Origin: Sporomusa sphaeroides DSM 2875
Lineage (GTDB): Bacteria; Bacillota; Negativicutes; Sporomusales; Sporomusaceae
Reading direction: 5' to 3'
Length of the DNA stretch: 64,000 bases
NCBI RefSeq assembly: GCF_001941975.2
Contig: NZ_CP146991.1
Location: 1,722,524-1,786,523 of the forward strand
The notes below the pieces were generated by a model that did not search any database, was not told the origin of the DNA, and was given only the letters and a program-made list of their open reading frames with translations. Each line of letters starts with the position of its first letter. The first letter of the stretch is position 1. Below are positions 42,269 to 51,115 of the stretch, in pieces. The position numbers and the translations under genes are program-made.

Positions 42269-43243
42269 ATGCAACAAAAAGTATTTGTTTCGGGGCTTAT
42301 TCCCCAAATTGCGGCCGAGATGCTGTCCAAGCATTTTGAAGTAACCATGCACAACGATCTTCGTCTTTTAAACAAGCAGGAAATTATCGATGGCCTGGCA
42401 GGAAAAGATGCATTATTGTGCCTGCTCTCGGATAACATTGATGCCGAAATAATCGCTTCAAATCCCAATTTGAAGATTATTGCCAACTATGGTGCCGGAT
42501 TTAATAATATTGATGTAGCTGCCGCTACCTCCCGGAAGATTCCGGTAACCAACACACCTGCAGTTTCCACCAATGCCACTGCTGATTTAACCTGGGGGCT
42601 GATTTTGGCTATTGCCCGCCGTATTGTTGAGGGGGATAAAACTACCAGGGCCGGCAAGTTTACCGGTTGGGCGCCATTGTATCATTTGGGCGTTGAAGTG
42701 ACAGGGAAGACACTGGGGATTATTGGTATGGGCAATATTGGCAGGGCTGTGGCAAAACGTGCCAGAGGCTTTGATATGCGGATCGTTTATTATACCCGCA
42801 CCCGTTTGCAGCCTGAACTTGAGCAGGAACTGGGGCTTGAATATCTGCCACAGGAAGAAGTCATTAAGCAGGCCGATTTCCTAACCTTCCACCAGAGCTA
42901 TAATCCGGCCATGAAACATATGATCGGCTCTAAGGAATTGACCAGTATGAAGCCTACTGCGTTCCTGATTAACGCGGCCCGCGGCCCGTTGATTGATGAG
43001 GCTGCCTTGCTTACGGCACTCAAGAGCAAGACAATTGCCGGTGCGGCTCTTGATGTATATGAATTTGAGCCTAAAGTGACCGCCGGTCTGGAAGAACTTG
43101 ATAATGTAGTGTTAGCGCCGCATTTGGGCAATGCAACCATTGAGACCAGAAACGCTATGGCCGAGATTGCTGCTAACAATATTATTGCCGTTCTCACCGG
43201 CGGCAAGCCGCTTACCTGTGTCAATTCGCAAATTTACGAATAG
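42269..43243 (+). CDS. D-isomer-specific 2-hydroxyacid dehydrogenase
   Basis: NAD(P)-dependent reductase of the glyoxylate/hydroxypyruvate (GhrB-like) group, 324 residues. NAD loop LGIIGMGNIGRAVAKRA, catalytic Arg in LINAARGPLIDEAAL, Glu in DVYEFEP and His in APHLGNAT. The ATG at 42269 follows AAGGAG (42254-42259). Flanked on both sides by copies of the same 150-bp palindrome. Substrate specificity is uncertain. Confidence 0.9.
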   Translation: MQQKVFVSGLIPQIAAEMLSKHFEVTMHNDLRLLNKQEIIDGLAGKDALLCLLSDNIDAEIIASNPNLKIIANYGAGFNNIDVAAATSRKIPVTNTPAVSTNATADLTWGLILAIARRIVEGDKTTRAGKFTGWAPLYHLGVEVTGKTLGIIGMGNIGRAVAKRARGFDMRIVYYTRTRLQPELEQELGLEYLPQEEVIKQADFLTFHQSYNPAMKHMIGSKELTSMKPTAFLINAARGPLIDEAALLTALKSKTIAGAALDVYEFEPKVTAGLEELDNVVLAPHLGNATIETRNAMAEIAANNIIAVLTGGKPLTCVNSQIYE

Positions 43244-43348
43244 AAATTCCGGTAAAATTTCCTTCTAACATATGGTAGCAGTAAAATTCCGTCGCAGACA
43301 CTATTCTTACGAATAGGTTTTGCGGCGGTTTTGTTTTGCAGGTACCTA

Positions 43349-43507
43349 GTACCTCATCTCCCTTAAAACAAGGATAGTTTGCGTATCTTTTCCCGCACTG
43401 CTTCGTTGTCGTCGCCTTACATATGTCCGATATGTGCGGCTCCTCCGCCTTGCATTGCGAAAAAATCTACGCAAACTATTCCCTCGATTTAAGAAAGATG
43501 AGGTACT
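43349..43507. repeat. 159-bp palindromic repeat, copy 2
   Basis: Outer arms begin GTACCTCATCT (43349) and end AGATGAGGTAC (43507); a second pair is ATAGTTTGCGTA / TACGCAAACTAT. The core matches the copy at 42080-42230 in reverse orientation, while the arms are unrelated in sequence. Confidence 0.8.
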
Positions 43508-43580
43508 CGTGACATAATATGGGGGAACTGAATACTATGAAGTATAATGCTCTAAAAGGCACCGCCTTGGGGGGATGCTA

Positions 43581-44039
43581 TTGTTTAATCAGACGGATGA
43601 AGTAAATAATTTGTTAACATTAATGAAACTGCAAAACAGCAATATTCATGAGCTAAACAAACTCATCTTAACTACAGTCTCGGATATGATGCTGCCTACC
43701 AGTCATGAATTTAATGAGTTTGTTAAACATGTTTCCGAATTTGCCCATTATCATTACAATAGTGAAGGATATAGTCAGGCTGCCCAATTGGTGCAGGCAT
43801 ATCACTATATTCTCTGGGAGCGATTACTTGACAGCCAGGTTTTAGCGGCTGCTGAACAAATGGAACTGGCAATTGGGTATTTGGAACTGGTTGCGCGGGA
43901 AAGGCAAATACGGATTCACCCGCAAATTCTGTTGCTAAACCAGTGCATACTATTTATGGAAGAAACTCAACTGAAAATCATCGAGACCCTGGAAAAACTT
44001 TTAGAAAACTCACATCCTGCTCCCCAATTGCAAAATTAA
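43581..44039 (+). CDS. Helical protein of unknown function
   Basis: About 152 residues from a TTG at 43581 (GGGGGGATGC lies ahead; ATG 43575 overlaps that site). Almost wholly alpha-helical by composition: several amphipathic helices with heptad-like leucines (NNLLTLMKLQNSNIHELNKL, LLNQCILFMEETQLKIIETL), no signal or span. Histidines cluster in SEFAHYHYNSEGY. I do not recognise the family. It lies upstream of larE but a hairpin separates them. Confidence 0.65.
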   Translation: MFNQTDEVNNLLTLMKLQNSNIHELNKLILTTVSDMMLPTSHEFNEFVKHVSEFAHYHYNSEGYSQAAQLVQAYHYILWERLLDSQVLAAAEQMELAIGYLELVARERQIRIHPQILLLNQCILFMEETQLKIIETLEKLLENSHPAPQLQN

Positions 44040-44086
44040 AAAAATTCAGCCATAAACAGGATTTTGGCTGTTCATAGGGAATTCTT

Positions 44087-44124
44087 ATAAAGACATAATG
44101 CATATAAAAACATTATGTCTTTAT
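44087..44124. terminator. Perfect 14-bp hairpin upstream of larE
   Basis: Arms ATAAAGACATAATG (44087-44100) and CATTATGTCTTTAT (44111-44124), loop CATATAAAAA. It is AT-rich with a weak T-run, so an operator for the lar genes is as likely as a terminator. Confidence 0.55.
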
Positions 44125-44149
44125 GTTGATAAGTAACAGGAGGATGGCA

Positions 44150-44971
44150 ATGATTACAATCCAGGAAAAAGTAAATAAGCTTAATACCATACTCTTAACG
44201 CTCAAAAGTGCAGTTATTGCCTTCTCCGGCGGTGTTGACAGTACTTTTTTGGCTGCAGCCGCGCATAGGGTGCTGGGGGATAATACTATGGCCATAACGG
44301 CGGTATCCGAATCATCTCCGGCCAGAGAGTGCGAGGAGGCCAGGGCGTTTGCCCAGGCAATTGGTATCAAGCATACCGTGCTGCCAGCTTCAGAGATGAA
44401 TAGCGCTGATTTTGTTGCTAATACGTCCCAGAGATGCTATTATTGCAAAAAGGAACGGTTTTCCGCACTGGTGGCTTGGTCGCGGGAGCATGGCTTTGAC
44501 TGGGTTATTGAGGGCTCGAATGCCGATGATTTAGGAGATTTTCGCCCAGGGATGAAAGCCATTGCCGAACTGCCACAGGTAAAAAGCCCACTGCTGGAAG
44601 CCGGCTTTACCAAAGAGGATATCCGGGCTGTGTCGAAAGAATGGGGGCTGCCCACCTGGGACAAGCCAAGTGCGGCCTGCCTTGTATCACGCCTGGTGTA
44701 TGGGCTGGAGATTACCGCTGAACGGTTGCGGCAGGTAGAACTTGCCGAGGAAGTGGTGCGGCAGTATTGTTCAGGTCAGATCCGAGTGCGTCATCATGAT
44801 ACTCTGGCACGTATCGAGCTGCAGCCGGAAGCAGTGGCAAAGCTGTTAGCCAGCCAGGAGTTGTTGCCGGCTATTGTTTCAGGTATAAAGCAGCTTGGGT
44901 TTACATATGTTACGCTTGATCTTAGTGGTTATCGCACCGGCAGTATGAATGAGACGTTGAACGAGGTGTAG
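44150..44971 (+). CDS. larE: LarE, sulfur transferase for nickel-pincer cofactor
   Basis: ATP pyrophosphatase-type enzyme that adds sulfur to the pyridinium precursor. PP-loop SGGVDST (26-32). Cys177 in KPSAACLVSR corresponds in position to the sacrificial cysteine of Lactobacillus LarE. A CxxC (Cys96, Cys99) is also present, so with Cys177 a cluster-bearing catalytic variant is conceivable. The ATG at 44150 is chosen because AGGAGG lies at 44138-44143. First of larE-larB-larC. Confidence 0.93.
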   Translation: MITIQEKVNKLNTILLTLKSAVIAFSGGVDSTFLAAAAHRVLGDNTMAITAVSESSPARECEEARAFAQAIGIKHTVLPASEMNSADFVANTSQRCYYCKKERFSALVAWSREHGFDWVIEGSNADDLGDFRPGMKAIAELPQVKSPLLEAGFTKEDIRAVSKEWGLPTWDKPSAACLVSRLVYGLEITAERLRQVELAEEVVRQYCSGQIRVRHHDTLARIELQPEAVAKLLASQELLPAIVSGIKQLGFTYVTLDLSGYRTGSMNETLNEV

Positions 44972-44974
44972 AAA

Positions 44975-45727
44975 ATGGATGTTGACCATGTAAGCAGCCT
45001 GCTAAGAGAATTTAAGACAGGCGAATTAAGCTTAGAGGAAACGGTTGAGAAACTAAAGATACTGCCTTATGAAGATTTGGAATTTGCTAAACTGGATCAC
45101 CATCGCCTGATCAGGCAAGGATTTGCCGAAGTGGTTTTCTGTCAGGGGAAAACGGTGGAACAAGTGCAGGCTATTGTTCAACGGCTGGCCGAATATAATC
45201 ATAGTATTTTGGCGACAAGAGCCAGCAAAGAGATGTATACTGCCGTAAAAGCCGTTGTAGCTGATGCTGAGTATCATGAATTGGCCAGATTAATTACTGT
45301 TGAGCGGCAAAAACCGCCTGTTGATAGTGAACGGTTTATTTTGGTGATGAGTGCCGGCACCAGTGATATTCCGGTAGCTGAGGAAGCGGCTGTTACTGCT
45401 GAAATTATGGGCAATGAAGTCAGACGGGTATATGATGTGGGGGTGGCCGGGATTCATCGCCTGCTTGATCAAAGGCAGCTTATCGAGCAGGCTAATGTAC
45501 TTATTGTTGTTGCTGGGATGGAAGGGGCGCTGGCCAGTGTTGTTGGCGGCATGGCAGCCAAACCTGTCATTGCAGTGCCGACAAGTATTGGCTATGGCGC
45601 AAGTTTTGGTGGGCTTGCGGCATTATTAAGCATGCTCAACAGTTGCGCGGCAGGTATCGCTGTTGTGAATATTGACAATGGTTTCGGCGCAGGCAGGCTG
45701 GCCAGCATTATTAATCAAATGAGGTGA
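44975..45727 (+). CDS. larB: LarB, NaAD carboxylase/hydrolase
   Basis: 250 residues. The C-terminal part resembles PurE (AIR carboxylase): FILVMSAGTSDIPVAEEAA, VAGIHRL, VVVAGMEGALASVVGGMA and PTSIGYGASFGG. LarB carboxylates nicotinic acid adenine dinucleotide, the first cofactor step. Starts three bases after larE with GAGGTG inside the larE end. Nickel dependence of the product fits the nearby [NiFe] hydrogenase lifestyle, though the pathways are separate. Confidence 0.93.
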   Translation: MDVDHVSSLLREFKTGELSLEETVEKLKILPYEDLEFAKLDHHRLIRQGFAEVVFCQGKTVEQVQAIVQRLAEYNHSILATRASKEMYTAVKAVVADAEYHELARLITVERQKPPVDSERFILVMSAGTSDIPVAEEAAVTAEIMGNEVRRVYDVGVAGIHRLLDQRQLIEQANVLIVVAGMEGALASVVGGMAAKPVIAVPTSIGYGASFGGLAALLSMLNSCAAGIAVVNIDNGFGAGRLASIINQMR

Positions 45728-45736
45728 TTTGAACTA

Positions 45737-46930
45737 ATGGATGTAAAATATAATGCAATTTATCTTGACTGTTTTGCCGGTATTAGCGGCAACATGCTGC
45801 TGGGGGCGCTGCTGGACGCCGGTGCACCGGCAGAACTGCTTCGGACAGAACTGGCTAAATTGCCAGTAACCGGCTATGAGCTAGTAATAACCAGAGTGGA
45901 CAAAGGCGGTATCAATGCCTGTTATCTAGATGTTCAGGTAGACGAGTCGGTGCATGAGCATCGCACTTTAGCTGATATTGTCGCTATGATCGATTGTGCA
46001 GAGCTTGCACCTGCGGTTAAGGAACTGGCTAAGCGGATATTTACCCGTCTGGCAGAGGCCGAAGGGAAGGTTCACGGCATGCCGGCCGAAGAGGTTCATT
46101 TTCATGAAGTCGGCGCAGTTGATTCGATTGTGGATATTGTTGGGATTGCCTGGGCGCTTGATTACCTGGGGATCGAACATATCTATGCTTCACGCCTGCA
46201 TGTTGGCAGCGGCTTTGTTCAGTGTTGTCACGGACTTATGCCGGTACCGGCACCGGCCACTGCCGAACTCTTGCAGGGTATTCCCTGCTATCAGGGCGAT
46301 ATTGCCAAAGAACTGGTGACACCTACCGGCGCTGCTGTGCTGGCGACCTTAGGCAATGGTTTTGGAGCTATGCCTGAAAGCTTTGTCAGTGCCCGAATTG
46401 GTTATGGGGCTGGTACCTGGGAACTGGAAATTCCCAATGTTTTGCGGTTATATGCAGGCAATGTGTCCGCCTTGCTGAGTGGCCGGGAGGACGGACAATG
46501 TTTGGTGCTGGAAGCCAATATTGATGACCAAAGCCCGGAGTTGTATGGTTATGTAATGGACAGACTCTTTGCTGCCGGGGCACTGGATGTTTGGCTGACG
46601 CCTATTTTTATGAAGAAAAACCGGCCGGCAACGAAACTGTCTGTACTGATTCCCGCAGATTGCCGGACTAAAGCAGTTGATATTGTTTTACAGGAAACCA
46701 CCTCAATTGGCATGCGCATCTATCCGGTATCACGGTCTATGGCTAGTCGCGAGTTTATGGTTATTAGCTTGCCTTGGGGAGAAGTCAAGGTGAAAATTAG
46801 CTCCCACCAGGGCAAGATATGTAATGTAGCGCCCGAATATGAAGATTGCCGCAAAATTGCTGAAGCCACCGGGGTGCCGCTTAAGGTAGTTCAACATATT
46901 GCGTTAAAAGAAGCTATGTCAATTTGTTAA
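45737..46930 (+). CDS. larC: LarC, nickel insertase, as one continuous frame
   Basis: 397-residue CTP-dependent cyclometallase inserting nickel into the pincer nucleotide. The N-terminal domain opens YLDCFAGISGNMLLGALLDAG and carries His-rich VHEHRT and VHFHEVGAVDSIVD; the C-terminal domain holds LEANIDDQSPELYGYVMD and MKKNRPATKLSVL. In Lactobacillus plantarum the two halves are joined by ribosomal frameshifting; here one frame covers both. GAGGTGAT precedes the ATG. No larA racemase is in the window. Confidence 0.94.
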   Translation: MDVKYNAIYLDCFAGISGNMLLGALLDAGAPAELLRTELAKLPVTGYELVITRVDKGGINACYLDVQVDESVHEHRTLADIVAMIDCAELAPAVKELAKRIFTRLAEAEGKVHGMPAEEVHFHEVGAVDSIVDIVGIAWALDYLGIEHIYASRLHVGSGFVQCCHGLMPVPAPATAELLQGIPCYQGDIAKELVTPTGAAVLATLGNGFGAMPESFVSARIGYGAGTWELEIPNVLRLYAGNVSALLSGREDGQCLVLEANIDDQSPELYGYVMDRLFAAGALDVWLTPIFMKKNRPATKLSVLIPADCRTKAVDIVLQETTSIGMRIYPVSRSMASREFMVISLPWGEVKVKISSHQGKICNVAPEYEDCRKIAEATGVPLKVVQHIALKEAMSIC

Positions 46931-46946
46931 GGACAGAAGGTTGTAG

Positions 46947-47894
46947 ATGGATATGCTAAACGCAAGACTGGCGGTTCTGAAGGAAGGGTTTGCCCAGGCA
47001 GGATTTACGATAACGGCGGAAAAGCCGATCAATTATGGCTGGCAGGTAAAGGTTTCCGACGGGCAGGCCACAGTGACTGTTAATATATATAATGGAAAAA
47101 AGGGCATTAGTATTGTTGTGGGTGGTTCTGGGTCCCCGCTCAAAACAGCCGTGGAGGCCATTTGCGCAGGAAAAACGCCGGCTGCGGGCGGGGGTGCCGG
47201 GAAGGCGCAGCTAATTGCCGGACGGCCGCCAGGCTTTGAGGCTGTGGTTGATTTTGATAATAAATGGATTGGTCTTGATGAATCAGGTAAAGGCGATTTC
47301 TTTGGTCCGCTGGTAGTGGCTGCGGTGTTGGTGGACGAACAGACGGCCGATAAACTGGCCGCCGTAGGAGTAAAAGACAGCAAAGCCCTGTCTGACGAAA
47401 AAAACCGTGCTCTGGCAGAACGTATCAGGGAAGAGTGCGCACACCGGTTTGTTGAATTGGCGTGGATGCCGGCTGAGTATAATGCTATGTACAGCAAGTT
47501 TAACAGTGCCGGTAGGAACCTCAATCATTTTCTGGCCTTTTCGCACGCCCGGGCTCTTGAGAGCCTGCTAACCCAGGAGCCGGCCAAGTTTGCCATCGCC
47601 GACCAATTCGCCCACGAACGTTTTATTCAGGCCGAACTCTTAGAAAAAGGTCAGGAGATTACCTTAATACAGATGCACCGGGCTGAGCGCAATATTGCCG
47701 TTGCCGCCGCTTCCATCCTGGCGCGTGACCGATTTTTAGTCAGCATGGCCGAGCTTTCTGCACAGTTTGGCATCAGCTTTCCTAAAGGGGCAGTCCAGGT
47801 AGTTGGCGTTGCCCGGGAATTTGCCGGAAAGTATGGAAAAGCGGCATTAAACCAAGTTTGCAAGCTCCATTTTAAGACTTTTGAGCAGATATAA
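46947..47894 (+). CDS. rnhC: Ribonuclease HIII
   Basis: Removes RNA from RNA-DNA hybrids. 315 residues: an N-terminal substrate-binding domain (about 1-85, GWQVKVSDGQATVTVNIYNGKKG), a Gly/Ala-rich linker, and the catalytic domain with GLDESGKGDFFGPLV (Asp111, Glu112) and SILARDRF. The N-terminal domain separates it from RNase HII. ATGs at 46947 and 46953 are both possible. Confidence 0.93.
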   Translation: MDMLNARLAVLKEGFAQAGFTITAEKPINYGWQVKVSDGQATVTVNIYNGKKGISIVVGGSGSPLKTAVEAICAGKTPAAGGGAGKAQLIAGRPPGFEAVVDFDNKWIGLDESGKGDFFGPLVVAAVLVDEQTADKLAAVGVKDSKALSDEKNRALAERIREECAHRFVELAWMPAEYNAMYSKFNSAGRNLNHFLAFSHARALESLLTQEPAKFAIADQFAHERFIQAELLEKGQEITLIQMHRAERNIAVAAASILARDRFLVSMAELSAQFGISFPKGAVQVVGVAREFAGKYGKAALNQVCKLHFKTFEQI

Positions 47895-48007
47895 CTCAAT
47901 TTGGAAAATTTTTAGCAGGAAAAAAGGAAAACATGTAAAATTATATTGTTAATATTGTAACATATACTAATTATATATCCGGGAGTGGCGTGCGGGGAGG
48001 GAAAGCA

Positions 48008-49087
48008 ATGACTGCAAAGTATCGTATCAAACCATATCCGCTCGACGAAGTAAAGCCTGGGATGGAAATTGGGCGGATGGTACTGACGCGGGACAAAAAG
48101 ATTGTTCTCAGTGAAGGAACAATTCTCTCACAAAGCATGATTGAAGGCCTAAAGTTTTGGGATATTTCCACAGTATTTATTAAGGAATTACTCTCAGATG
48201 AGCCTGATATTGATTTTTCTATTCCGGAAACTCTCCAGCAAAAAAAGTTTTATGCTGACTATGACGATACGGTGCATGCGCTCAAAGAGTCATTTGCTAA
48301 AATACGCTTTTTCAAGGAAGTGCCACTGGCGGCTATACGTGAATTAACCAATAATTCGATTGACCCGTTGGTTAATTCAACCGGAGTAATCAATCATATT
48401 CATATGATACGCCGTCAGGATGATTATACGTTTCATCATTCAGTTAATGTGGCGGTAATTTGTGGCGTATTGGGAAAATGGCTTGGGTTTGCCGAACAGG
48501 ATTTGCAGGATTTGATGTTAGCCGGTTTGCTGCATGATGTTGGCAAAACCCAGATTCCCTTGGAAATACTCAATAAGCCTGGCAAGCTTACGCCTGAAGA
48601 AATGGAAATTATGCGTTTGCACACAATCCGGGGGTACCGATTGGTGTGTGATATACCTAATCTGCCAATGGGTGTGGCTTATGGAGTTTTCCAGCACCAT
48701 GAACGTTTTGACGGCAGCGGTTATCCACTGGGCGTTGCTAGTGATAAAATTCACGACTACGCAAAAATTATTGCCATTGCTGATATCTATGATGCCATGA
48801 CTTCCGACCGTGTATATCATCGCAAGATTACACCCTTTGCTGTGGTAGATATGATCCTTGAGGAAATGTTTCATAAGCTTGACCCTGAGATTGGCATAGT
48901 ATTTTTAAATAATATTCGCGATTTTTTTGTGGGTAATATTGTAGAATTAAGTGATGGACGACAGGCAGAGGTGATTTATCTTGGACATTTTCTGGCATCA
49001 AGGCCGGTTGTAGTCACTTCGGACATAGAATACATTGATTTGGAACGTAATAAGAGTCTGAGCATTGTAAAAGTTATCAGAGCTTAA
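48008..49087 (+). CDS. HD-GYP domain c-di-GMP phosphodiesterase
   Basis: 359 residues. An N-terminal DUF3391-like region (about 1-65) precedes a complete HD-GYP domain: FHHSVNVAV (His143-144), LLHDVGK (His176, Asp177, Lys180), a His in IMRLHTIRGY, and HHERFDGSGYP with GYP at 238-240. A C-terminal tail follows. All catalytic positions look intact, so it should degrade c-di-GMP. The ATG at 48008 follows GGGGAGGG. No membrane segment or sensor domain is visible. Confidence 0.92.
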   Translation: MTAKYRIKPYPLDEVKPGMEIGRMVLTRDKKIVLSEGTILSQSMIEGLKFWDISTVFIKELLSDEPDIDFSIPETLQQKKFYADYDDTVHALKESFAKIRFFKEVPLAAIRELTNNSIDPLVNSTGVINHIHMIRRQDDYTFHHSVNVAVICGVLGKWLGFAEQDLQDLMLAGLLHDVGKTQIPLEILNKPGKLTPEEMEIMRLHTIRGYRLVCDIPNLPMGVAYGVFQHHERFDGSGYPLGVASDKIHDYAKIIAIADIYDAMTSDRVYHRKITPFAVVDMILEEMFHKLDPEIGIVFLNNIRDFFVGNIVELSDGRQAEVIYLGHFLASRPVVVTSDIEYIDLERNKSLSIVKVIRA

Positions 49088-49122
49088 TTGCAGAAAATAA
49101 ATGATTAGATAGGGGAACGCTT

Positions 49123-49809
49123 ATGAAGAAAAAGGCAGTTGTGCTGTTGTCTGGCGGATTGGATTCTACAGTATGTATGGCTGTCGCTAACAGCGAAGGC
49201 TATGAACTGCTGCCAATAAGCTTTAATTATCATCAGCGGCACAAGCGGGAACTTGCGGCCGCCGCCAGTGTCGCTCAGCATTATAATGTTGACCGTCATT
49301 TGATTATTGAGACAAATATGGATGCCATTGGCGGCAGTGCGCTGACTGATCCTAAGCTGGCTGTCCCGGAAGGGGATACCGGCGCTGCTGAAGTTCCTAT
49401 TACCTATGTGCCTGCCCGGAATTTGATTTTTTTGAGTTATGCTCTTGGCTATGCTGAAGTAACGGAAGCTGAGCGGGTATATATCGGTGTTAACGCCTTG
49501 GATTATTCAGGCTATCCTGATTGCCGCCCTGAATTCATTGCCATGTTTCAGCAACTGGCTAACTATTCTACCAAAGCTACGGCTGAGGATGGCCGGAAGA
49601 TTATTATTGAGACACCCCTGATAGCCTTAAGCAAAAAGGATATCGTATTATTAGGGGATAAGCTGGCAGCACCGCTTCATCTGACAACAAGCTGCTATCA
49701 GGGCCAGGATGCGGCTTGTGGACAATGTGACAGCTGTCTTTTGCGTCTTAAAGGATTTGCTGAGGCAGGACTGAAGGACCCTATTTTGTATCATACTAGG
49801 AGTGAATAA
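49123..49809 (+). CDS. queC: 7-cyano-7-deazaguanine synthase
   Basis: ATP-dependent conversion of CDG to preQ0 for queuosine. PP-loop LSGGLDSTVCMA near residue 8, NALDYSGYPDCRPEF, and a zinc site in CGQCDSCLLR with a preceding Cys in SCYQGQDAAC. 228 residues. AGGGGAACG lies ahead of the ATG. The gene is followed directly by folE2, which supplies the pathway's first step. No preQ1 riboswitch was found upstream. Confidence 0.95.
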   Translation: MKKKAVVLLSGGLDSTVCMAVANSEGYELLPISFNYHQRHKRELAAAASVAQHYNVDRHLIIETNMDAIGGSALTDPKLAVPEGDTGAAEVPITYVPARNLIFLSYALGYAEVTEAERVYIGVNALDYSGYPDCRPEFIAMFQQLANYSTKATAEDGRKIIIETPLIALSKKDIVLLGDKLAAPLHLTTSCYQGQDAACGQCDSCLLRLKGFAEAGLKDPILYHTRSE

Positions 49810-49810
49810 C

Positions 49811-50629
49811 ATGAAGCAAACGACCCAGGGAAAGAGCGGGATTAAGGATGTTCAAAACAGCTGTGATGAGCGTGGTATTGCTATTCAGAAGGTTGGGGTC
49901 AGTGATGTTCACTTACCTTTTTTAATAAAAACCAAGAGTGGCTCGTTCCAGTCGGTATTGGCAAAAATTAAGCTTGCTGTTGATTTGCCCCAAGAGTTTA
50001 AAGGCACCCATATGAGCCGCTTCATCGAAATACTGAGTGATTGGAGTCAAAAACCGGTATCCTATCGCGAAGTGGAGTATATGCTGACAGATACTATTGA
50101 TCGCTTACATGCCATGCGGGCACATATTGATATTCATTTTAAATATTTTATTGAGAAAGCGGCGCCGGTAAGCGGCTTAAAAAGCATGCTGGATTATGAT
50201 TGCGTATTTTCCGCTGAACTGGTTCGCGGCGAACAATTGGACTTTATGTTTGGAATTACGGTGCCATTTACGTCGCTTTGTCCGTGCAGTAAAGAAATTT
50301 CGCATTATGGAGCCCATAACCAGCGGGGAACTATGCGGGCAAAAATTAAACAGCTGCCAGGCAAATTTATTTGGATTGAAGATCTGGCGGCCATGATGGA
50401 GGAGCAGGGCAGCTGCCAGGTGTATGCGTTGTTAAAGCGCGAAGATGAAAAGTATGTTACGGAAAAGGCGTATGAAAATCCAAAGTTTGTGGAAGATGTG
50501 CTTAGGGATTTGGTACTAACACTGCGCAAGATTGATGGTGTAGAGTGGTTTGAAGTGGAATGCGAAAACTATGAGTCCATTCATAATCATAGTGCCTATG
50601 CTGCGCATGTTGAGTGCGTGGAACAATGA
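49811..50629 (+). CDS. folE2: GTP cyclohydrolase IB
   Basis: GCYH-IB makes dihydroneopterin triphosphate from GTP. Family motifs: KDVQNSCDERGIAIQKVGVS, EFKGTHMSRFIEIL, and the metal Cys in SLCPCSKEIS. It is unrelated in sequence to zinc enzyme FolE and can use other metals. The ATG at 49811 follows CTAGGAGTG; a GTG at 49802 is within queC. Coupling to queC points to queuosine rather than folate supply. Confidence 0.92.
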   Translation: MKQTTQGKSGIKDVQNSCDERGIAIQKVGVSDVHLPFLIKTKSGSFQSVLAKIKLAVDLPQEFKGTHMSRFIEILSDWSQKPVSYREVEYMLTDTIDRLHAMRAHIDIHFKYFIEKAAPVSGLKSMLDYDCVFSAELVRGEQLDFMFGITVPFTSLCPCSKEISHYGAHNQRGTMRAKIKQLPGKFIWIEDLAAMMEEQGSCQVYALLKREDEKYVTEKAYENPKFVEDVLRDLVLTLRKIDGVEWFEVECENYESIHNHSAYAAHVECVEQ

Positions 50630-50634
50630 AACAA

Positions 50635-50669
50635 GCGGCGCCAGACTCTTTGAATGAGTCCGGCGCCGC
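50635..50669. terminator. Terminator between folE2 and the convergent low-complexity gene
   Basis: 13-bp GC-rich stem GCGGCGCC-GACTC / GAGTC-GGCGCCGC with loop TTTGAAT and one bulge or mismatch; TCGGTTTTAC follows. Confidence 0.75.
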
Positions 50670-50686
50670 GTCGGTTTTACTTATTG

Positions 50687-50977
50687 CTATTCGGCGCTAT
50701 AGTCGCCATTAGCATCATATTTTGCAGTTAATGTTTGATTAGCCTTTTGGGTTTTTGCGTTAGTAGCAGCTGTGCTGCTGCTGGTTTGCGACTGCTTAGC
50801 CAGTTGGCTTAATTGGTTCATATCTGCTGAAGAAGCCGAGGTGCCGGCAGCCGTGGAAGAGGAAGCGCTGGTTCCGGCAGTGTTACTGGAATAATCCTTG
50901 TTGGCATCCATTTTAGCAGTCAAGGTACCATATTCGCTTTTGCTTTCAGCTTGCTTGCTTTGTTTGGATTGTGTCAT
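50687..50977 (-). CDS. Low-complexity Ser/Ala/Thr/Gln-rich protein with two DAN-DYS repeats
   Basis: 96 residues from ATG 50977 on the minus strand, behind GGGAGGTAATTACACG. The head is MTQSKQSKQAESKSEYG, then LTAKMDANKDYSS, a Ser/Thr/Ala/Gly-rich middle, and a second copy LTAKYDANGDYSAE at the very end. No aromatic core, signal or span, so it is probably disordered. The composition and internal repeat are reminiscent of gamma-type small acid-soluble spore proteins, but without clear homology. Function unknown. Confidence 0.6.
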   Translation of the reverse strand: MTQSKQSKQAESKSEYGTLTAKMDANKDYSSNTAGTSASSSTAAGTSASSADMNQLSQLAKQSQTSSSTAATNAKTQKANQTLTAKYDANGDYSAE

Positions 50978-51115
50978 CGTGTAATTACCTCCCTGTATTT
51001 TATATTTGGTCACGCAACCAGTAATAGTATCAGAAATCACATATCAACTCATACCAGGGATATTTTGCCCCATTAACCATTTTCGCAGAGGAAATAAAAT
51101 CTTTTTGAGGAAACT

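Noticed and set aside
49088-49122. preQ1 riboswitch before queC
   Set aside because: The gap is only 35 bp and has none of the conserved preQ1 aptamer pieces.
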